Source: an uncultured Dehalococcoidia bacterium
Lineage (GTDB): Bacteria; Chloroflexota; Dehalococcoidia; Lucifugimonadales; UBA3495
Length of the DNA stretch: 64,000 nt
Direction of reading: 5' to 3'
Assembly (NCBI GenBank): GCA_951813535.1
Contig: OX638345.1
Location: 2,663,158 to 2,727,157 of the forward strand
Shown here: piece after piece, positions 59,381 through 64,000 of the stretch
Layout: each line of letters opens with the position of its first letter
Position numbering within the stretch: position 1 is the stretch's first letter
Program-made: the position numbers and the translations under genes
The notes under the pieces: model-generated
Databases searched by the model: none
What the model was told of the DNA's origin: nothing
What the model saw: the letters and a program-made list of their open reading frames with translations, nothing else

Positions 59381-60415
59381 ATGACCCCTTATGACATCGT
59401 TTCGCAGGCTCCCGAAACCTCCCGACTGATCGCGTCTTACGCCACCGGGGACGCCACCCACGAGGACGTGGCGAACCGTGCCCGCGGCGTGCTCCTGGGC
59501 CTCGCCGTCGGCAACCTGCTGGGCCTTCCCGTCGAAAGCAGTTGGCACCACCAAATTGCCTCCTGGTACCCTGATGGCCTCACGGAGATCGACCCGCGTG
59601 AGGCCGGCCGGCTCATGGACGACGACCTGGCCCAGGCGGTCGACCTGGGCGAAGCTCTGCTGGCCGGCGACGATGTCGCCCGCGGCTTCGCCGACCGGCT
59701 GATTGTTTGGGCTCGCGAGAACGGCCGCGGCATCGGCATCACCACCAGCGACGTGATCCGCGAGCTGGCCACGGGCAAACCTCTGCCCGAGCCGGCGCGC
59801 GTCGTCTACGAGCGCAGAAACCGCATCGCACCCAACGGCGGCGTGATGCGCTGTGCCCCGGTGGCAATCTCCCGCCGCAGCGATCCGGAACTGCTCGTTG
59901 CCGATTCCGCCATGACGTGTGCCGTAACCCACTACGCTGCGACCTGCCAGTGGTCTTGCATCCTGGTCAACGCCGTCATCGCCGCCTTGGTCAACGGCGC
60001 GGCGCCGGACTTGCCCGGCCTGCTCGCCGCGGCCAGTGTCGACGGCTGTCCCGACCTCGCGCTGCAGGCCAACTCCGACGGTATTCCTGCCGACACGCTG
60101 GACGCGCTGGCCTCCGGGCGCCAGCCGCCTCCGGACGCTGATTGGCTCATGCGCGACCACCGGCTCATCGGTCACACCCTGCTGGCCGCCCAGTTCGGCC
60201 TCTGGGCCGCTGCCACGCCCCTCAATTTTGAGGACGCGCTGGTTGCGTCCGTCGCCGCCGGTGGCGACACCGATACCAACGCCGCCGTCGCCGGAGCTGT
60301 GTTGGGTGCCCGTTACGGGTCCTCAAGCATCCCCGAGCGTTGGCTCGCCTGCATCCCCCAGCGCGATCGCATCGAGCGCTTGGCCGACGATCTGCTGGCT
60401 ATGTCGGAAGTCTAG
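59381..60415 (+). CDS. ADP-ribosylglycohydrolase-like (DraG family) protein with altered metal motifs
   Basis: 344 residues, all helical. The late signature GGDTDTNAAVAGAVLGARYG is intact, and RIAPNGGVMRCAPVAI fits the middle block. Two other metal-site motifs are changed: the usual G-D-x-x-G in the first helix is GLAVGNLLGLP, and the usual T-D-D-T is replaced by LMDDDLAQAV. It may still bind ADP-ribose compounds, but activity as an ADP-ribosyl-arginine hydrolase is uncertain. It is divergent from metH and overlaps the convergent pepN by four bases. Confidence 0.85.
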   Translation: MTPYDIVSQAPETSRLIASYATGDATHEDVANRARGVLLGLAVGNLLGLPVESSWHHQIASWYPDGLTEIDPREAGRLMDDDLAQAVDLGEALLAGDDVARGFADRLIVWARENGRGIGITTSDVIRELATGKPLPEPARVVYERRNRIAPNGGVMRCAPVAISRRSDPELLVADSAMTCAVTHYAATCQWSCILVNAVIAALVNGAAPDLPGLLAAASVDGCPDLALQANSDGIPADTLDALASGRQPPPDADWLMRDHRLIGHTLLAAQFGLWAAATPLNFEDALVASVAAGGDTDTNAAVAGAVLGARYGSSSIPERWLACIPQRDRIERLADDLLAMSEV

Positions 60416-63021
60416 CCGAAATACAGCGCCAACTCGTCCCGGTTCCGGTCCAGCCACGCCACGTTCAGCGCGATGCGTTCCAGCGCCTGCCGAATCGTAC
60501 GCTCGGCCGCCGGCGTCGGGTGCGCCTCGAAGAACGTCTCCACGTCGCTCCGTTGTTCGTTGGTGGTGAACGCGTTGGTGATGGCCACCAGCCGCATCAG
60601 CCCGAAGCCGCCGCCGCCGTAACGGCGGTCGAACTCGTCCCACTGCTCCTTCAGGAATTCCCAGGCCAGGCTTCGGCCCCGGTTGTTGGCCGCCACCGCG
60701 GAGACCACGAATATGGTGTCCTGCAACCGCACGTCGTCGGTCAGCGACCGGTCCAGCGTCTCGCGCAGCAGTTCCTCCTGTTGGAACCGCGCCATCGAAA
60801 TCAGGAACCGGATCTTCTCCTCGTGCAGTTCGGCCGCACGCTCCAGGTCCCACATGCGGTCGTAGACTGCCCGATCGCCAGCCTGCGCCACCAGGCTGAA
60901 CACCACCCCGCGCAGGTCGGGACGCACGTTGGCGGGGTCATTTTGGTAGGCCTCAAACAGTTCCTGCGCCTGCGCGATTATGTCCGGGTCGCCATAAACC
61001 CCGGCTTGGCTGAGCACCGTTGACCGCGTCAGCGAGTCCAGGTGACCCTCGCCCGGCCGTGCCTCCCAGCCCGAACGCTGCGCCGCCGGACCAAACAGTC
61101 GCCGCCCGAAGGCGTGGTACGCGCCCAGGTACGGCTCGCCCGCGATCAGGCTTTCGATCTCACGGAGGTTCGTGGCGAGATCGCTCCACACCGACGCGTC
61201 CGTCTCATCTTGGTACGATTCCGCCAATGCCAGGAAACGGGTGACCGGCAGCAACCCCGCTCGGGACAATGCAAACGCATCGTTCTGTACGCCCAGCCGG
61301 TCGGTCGCCGCCAGCGTCCTGTCCGCCACCAACGAGGCCAGCCTTTCGCGGTCCGCGTCCGTGTAGTTCACCCGGTAGAAACCGGTCTGGTCCGGATTGA
61401 CCTTGAACCAGTCGGGCTGCGTGGGCGCAGCAACCTCCACGGTACCCGTGGCCCCGCTCACCAGGTGTGCCGTGACCGCAGCGCCATCGGCGGCGACGGT
61501 CAGCGGCACGGGCCAAACCTGCTCCTCGTCGTCGCCGCTATCCTCGCCCAGCACCGAGTCAAAGACGAACCTCGCCTGACGCACTTCCAGCGACAACCCG
61601 CTTGCGGTGTTCGTCGCCGCCACGTCCAGCACCGGGTAGCCGGTCTGACTGGTCCAGCTGCCCATGATGGAGTTCACCGGCTGCCCGGAGGATTCTTCCA
61701 GCGCCGTCCACAGGTCCGTCGTCCGCGCGTTCTGGTAGGAATGTCGCGTCAGGTAGGTGTTCAGGCCGATCCGAAACACGTTGGGCGTCAGGAAATGCTC
61801 GAGCATGCGCAGCACCGACCCGCCCTTGCTGTAGCTGATGGCGTCGAAAAGCTGGCTCACTTCGGCCGGGTTGGCCACTTCCTGCTCAATTGGGTGCGAG
61901 TTTTTCAGGCCGTCTAGGTTGAACGCCCGGTTGGTGTCCATGTTCACGAACTGCGTCCACATCGACCATTCCGGGAACAGCCAGTCCACCGCCTTGGTAC
62001 CCACCCACGTGGCGAAACTCTCGTTGAGCCACAGATCGTCCCACCATTCCATGGTCACCAGGTCGCCGAACCACATGTGCGCCATTTCGTGGGCAACGAC
62101 CTCGGCCACCCTCTGCCGCGTGCCCGCAGACGAGTTCTGCGGATCCACCAGCAGCGCCGTCTCCCGATACGTGATACACCCCCAGTTCTCCATCGCTCCG
62201 GCTGCGAAATCCGGGATCGCCAGGTGGTCCAGCTTGGGCAACGGGTATGGGATACCAAAATAATCGTTGAAGAAGGAGAGCATTTTGACCGAGGTGTCCA
62301 GCGCGAACTGTCCCTGCTCCTCCTTGCCTCGAGTCATCCACACTCCGATCACCGTCCCGTCGGCCGCTTCTTTCTCGATGTGCGTCAGGTCGCCGATCAC
62401 GAAAGCAAGGAGGTACGTCGACATCACCGGGGTCTTGTCGTACAACAGGGTTTTCCGGCCATTTTCACCGCGAGTCTCCTCGATGATCGGAGTGTTGGAA
62501 ACGGCCTCCATTTCCTCCGGTACGTCGAGCGTCACCTGGAAGGTCGCCTTGGCCGCCGGCTCGTCCCAACACGGCAGGGACCGCCGCGCGTCCGTCGCCT
62601 CAAACTGCGTGGTGGCCAGATATGCCGTTTCGCCTTCGGGGTTCACGTACTGGCTGCGGTAGAACCCCCGCAACTTGTCGTTGAGCTCCCCGGTGAATGA
62701 CATCCGCAGGTGCTGGTTGCCGACCAGGCCATCCGCCGGCGTGCCCGGGATGCTGATCGTCGCGGTTTCCGCGTCGGCGTCGTAGGCGATGGCGGTGGAC
62801 GGCTGTTCCTGTTCACCGTGAGTATCGGTCCAGCTGACGGTCGCCGAATGTATTTCGATTTCGGAGCAGTTGAGCATGATCTCGGTGGTGCCGGGTTCCA
62901 TGCTCACCGTCACGTCAACCTCGCCGGCGAAGGTGAAATCGTCGAAATTCGGTGTCAGTTTCAGGTCATAGTGGATGGGACGAACGTTGTCGGGAAGTAC
63001 AACAGCTTCGGCGGACGGCAT
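60412..63021 (-). CDS. pepN: Aminopeptidase N (M1 family zinc metallopeptidase)
   Basis: 869 residues. It removes N-terminal residues from peptides; there is no signal peptide, so it is cytoplasmic. The exopeptidase motif GAMENWGCITYRE is near residue 274. The zinc motif VAHEMAHMWFGDLVTMEWWD, with LWLNESFATWV about 18 residues later, gives the HExxH-x18-E ligands near residue 310. The long helical C-terminal ERAP1-like domain (about 530-869) is complete. It converges on the ADP-ribosylglycohydrolase-like gene. Confidence 0.96.
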   Translation of the reverse strand: MPSAEAVVLPDNVRPIHYDLKLTPNFDDFTFAGEVDVTVSMEPGTTEIMLNCSEIEIHSATVSWTDTHGEQEQPSTAIAYDADAETATISIPGTPADGLVGNQHLRMSFTGELNDKLRGFYRSQYVNPEGETAYLATTQFEATDARRSLPCWDEPAAKATFQVTLDVPEEMEAVSNTPIIEETRGENGRKTLLYDKTPVMSTYLLAFVIGDLTHIEKEAADGTVIGVWMTRGKEEQGQFALDTSVKMLSFFNDYFGIPYPLPKLDHLAIPDFAAGAMENWGCITYRETALLVDPQNSSAGTRQRVAEVVAHEMAHMWFGDLVTMEWWDDLWLNESFATWVGTKAVDWLFPEWSMWTQFVNMDTNRAFNLDGLKNSHPIEQEVANPAEVSQLFDAISYSKGGSVLRMLEHFLTPNVFRIGLNTYLTRHSYQNARTTDLWTALEESSGQPVNSIMGSWTSQTGYPVLDVAATNTASGLSLEVRQARFVFDSVLGEDSGDDEEQVWPVPLTVAADGAAVTAHLVSGATGTVEVAAPTQPDWFKVNPDQTGFYRVNYTDADRERLASLVADRTLAATDRLGVQNDAFALSRAGLLPVTRFLALAESYQDETDASVWSDLATNLREIESLIAGEPYLGAYHAFGRRLFGPAAQRSGWEARPGEGHLDSLTRSTVLSQAGVYGDPDIIAQAQELFEAYQNDPANVRPDLRGVVFSLVAQAGDRAVYDRMWDLERAAELHEEKIRFLISMARFQQEELLRETLDRSLTDDVRLQDTIFVVSAVAANNRGRSLAWEFLKEQWDEFDRRYGGGGFGLMRLVAITNAFTTNEQRSDVETFFEAHPTPAAERTIRQALERIALNVAWLDRNRDELALYFG

Positions 63022-63223
63022 CGAGTTTCCTCCGTGATTTGCGTTCGAAAAGGGGACGCGCCAAGTTTATCACAGGGCATTGAACCGCTTGTGCCGGTCG
63101 CCGAATTGCGAAATAATTGGCCGCGTAAAGACTTATCATCTATCGTAATTTGTCTCACCATAAGAATACTGTTTTCTGGGCACGCTTCGAGTTTTCTTCA
63201 ACCCTCTCTCGGAGACTTCCAAT

Positions 63224-64000
63224 ATGCTTGCGGAACATTTGCCGTTTCTGGACATCGCCGGGTTGTTCAGTGTGGCTGAGCACTCCATCCAGCTCCGCCA
63301 ATCACTACTGGCCCTCGGCGCGCTGATCATAACGGCGAAATTGTTCGAGGGCGTCTTCCGCCGCCTGCGCCTGAACGCAATAGTCGCTTACGCCGCCGCT
63401 GGCATCCTCCTCGGCCCCGTCATGGAGTTGACCGGAGTTTGGTCAGTGGACTCGACGCTGCACATCGAACTACTCCTGACCCTCGGGATCTTCATATTTT
63501 TCTTCCTCATCGGCCTGGATGAGATCGACATTTCCAGCTTCATGGCAAGCCTGCGGGGGCACTACTTCCTCGCTGCCGTTCTATCTGTGGTCCTATCCCT
63601 CGGCATCTCCATGCTGGTGACCACCGACGTGGTGTTCGACTTCGGCCTGCGGCTCGCCTTCACCGAGGCTCTCGCTCTCGCCGGCATCCTTTCCATGACC
63701 AGCCTCGGCATCGTGGTCAAGGTGCTGGTGGACGATGGTCGGCTCAAGGAACCGGTGGGAATGCAGATTTTCACCGTCGTGGTCATTTCCGAGTTGATCG
63801 TCCTCCTGATAATCGGCTTCAGCATCGGCGAACACGTTCATGAGGTGTCGCCGGTCGGCATCCTGATCCTGGTGGGCAAGGTCGCCGGCTTCGCGGTGGC
63901 GTCGTGGATCCTGTCCTCCCGCGTCTTACCGCCGGTGGTTGCGCTCCTCCAGCGCGTGATCCAGGTGCCGCAGCTATCCCTGGGCCTGCTCCTGGGGGTT
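63224..64000 (+). CDS. Cation:proton antiporter, CPA2 family (5' part, cut by window edge)
   Basis: The first 259 codons are present and the frame is open to the window end. It begins MLAEHLPFLDIAGL and has at least seven hydrophobic helices. The segment NAIVAYAAAGILLGPVMELT is the typical CPA2 second/third helix block, with FFFLIGLDEIDISSF (the family has a conserved acidic LEID-like loop) and ALAGILSMTSLGIVVKVLVD after it. These proteins exchange K+ or Na+ for H+ in the inner membrane. Whether a regulatory TrkA-N domain follows cannot be seen. CGGAGA precedes the ATG. Confidence 0.88.
   Translation, partial: MLAEHLPFLDIAGLFSVAEHSIQLRQSLLALGALIITAKLFEGVFRRLRLNAIVAYAAAGILLGPVMELTGVWSVDSTLHIELLLTLGIFIFFFLIGLDEIDISSFMASLRGHYFLAAVLSVVLSLGISMLVTTDVVFDFGLRLAFTEALALAGILSMTSLGIVVKVLVDDGRLKEPVGMQIFTVVVISELIVLLIIGFSIGEHVHEVSPVGILILVGKVAGFAVASWILSSRVLPPVVALLQRVIQVPQLSLGLLLGV

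Noticed and set aside
1-64000. tRNA, rRNA, CRISPR, insertion sequence or integron features
   Set aside because: No T-arm-like GGTTCGAATCC with matching stems, no regularly spaced repeats, and no transposase or integrase reading frames were seen.

Overview
The window is about 63 percent GC and densely coded on both strands. It looks like a chromosomal segment of an uncultivated, free-living bacterium. The gene set suggests Chloroflexota, probably Dehalococcoidia or a SAR202-like lineage: a fused AccD-AccA carboxyltransferase, class II ribonucleotide reductase with NrdR, RecG with a long N-terminal extension, a FakA/DegV pair, several acyl-CoA dehydrogenase and VOC genes, Uma2-family proteins, and a very small division cluster (rsmH-ftsA-ftsZ). 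The placement is an inference from gene content; no rRNA or tRNA gene was found to anchor it. I saw no insertion sequence, prophage or CRISPR array.

Layout. 1-7.9 kb: a cupin fragment, a carboxymuconolactone decarboxylase-like gene and nadC leftwards; fakA, degV and recG rightwards; then a leftward winged-helix regulator with a degenerate receiver. 8-11 kb: a two-gene D-glutamate cyclase-like pair, then a small membrane protein and a zinc-ribbon protein of unknown function. 11-16.7 kb: a leftward DNA-repair block, yebC-ruvC-ruvA-uma2-uvrB-uma2. The last uma2 lies between two copies of a 99-bp direct repeat. 16.8-21.5 kb: MATE exporter, three VOC-fold genes, two unknown genes and a NYN-domain protein. 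21.5-27.5 kb: a leftward run pdxA-PaREP1/HEPN-like-proC-yggT-kinase-pepA-NHL. 27.6-28.5 kb: a Panacea-domain gene converging on a RelE/ParE-like gene. 28.6-32.8 kb: nrdR, two unknown genes and nrdJ, with tandem NrdR-box-like sites ahead of nrdR. 33-36.6 kb: rsmH-ftsA-ftsZ ending in an intrinsic terminator. 37-42.4 kb: a membrane protein, tsaD, a CorC-like protein, a histidine phosphatase and tilS. 42.6-49 kb: fused accDA, a SufT-like/Mrp-like pair, a D-aminoacylase, a retropepsin-like gene that has lost its stop codon, and a ribbon-helix-helix protein behind a large palindrome. 49-55.6 kb: two acyl-CoA dehydrogenases, two thymidylate-kinase-like proteins, a Ppx/GppA protein and an SDR. 55.7-64 kb: a split methionine synthase, an ADP-ribosylglycohydrolase-like gene, aminopeptidase N and the start of a CPA2 antiporter.

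How the genes fit together. Most are housekeeping: NAD, pyridoxal, proline, methionine and deoxynucleotide synthesis, recombinational and excision repair, tRNA modification (tsaD, tilS), division, malonyl-CoA supply and Fe-S assembly. Regulatory signals are unusually readable. Eight intergenic regions carry an extended -10 of the form TG(A/C)TAwAnT, four clear hairpin-plus-T-run terminators are present, and two or three operator-like palindromes stand out. The least explained parts are the zinc-ribbon/helical-repeat gene with its duplicated 3' end, the two unknown genes between nrdR and nrdJ, the Ppx plus twin thymidylate-kinase-like operon in which one kinase lacks the P-loop lysine, and the RHH gene with its 35-bp operator.
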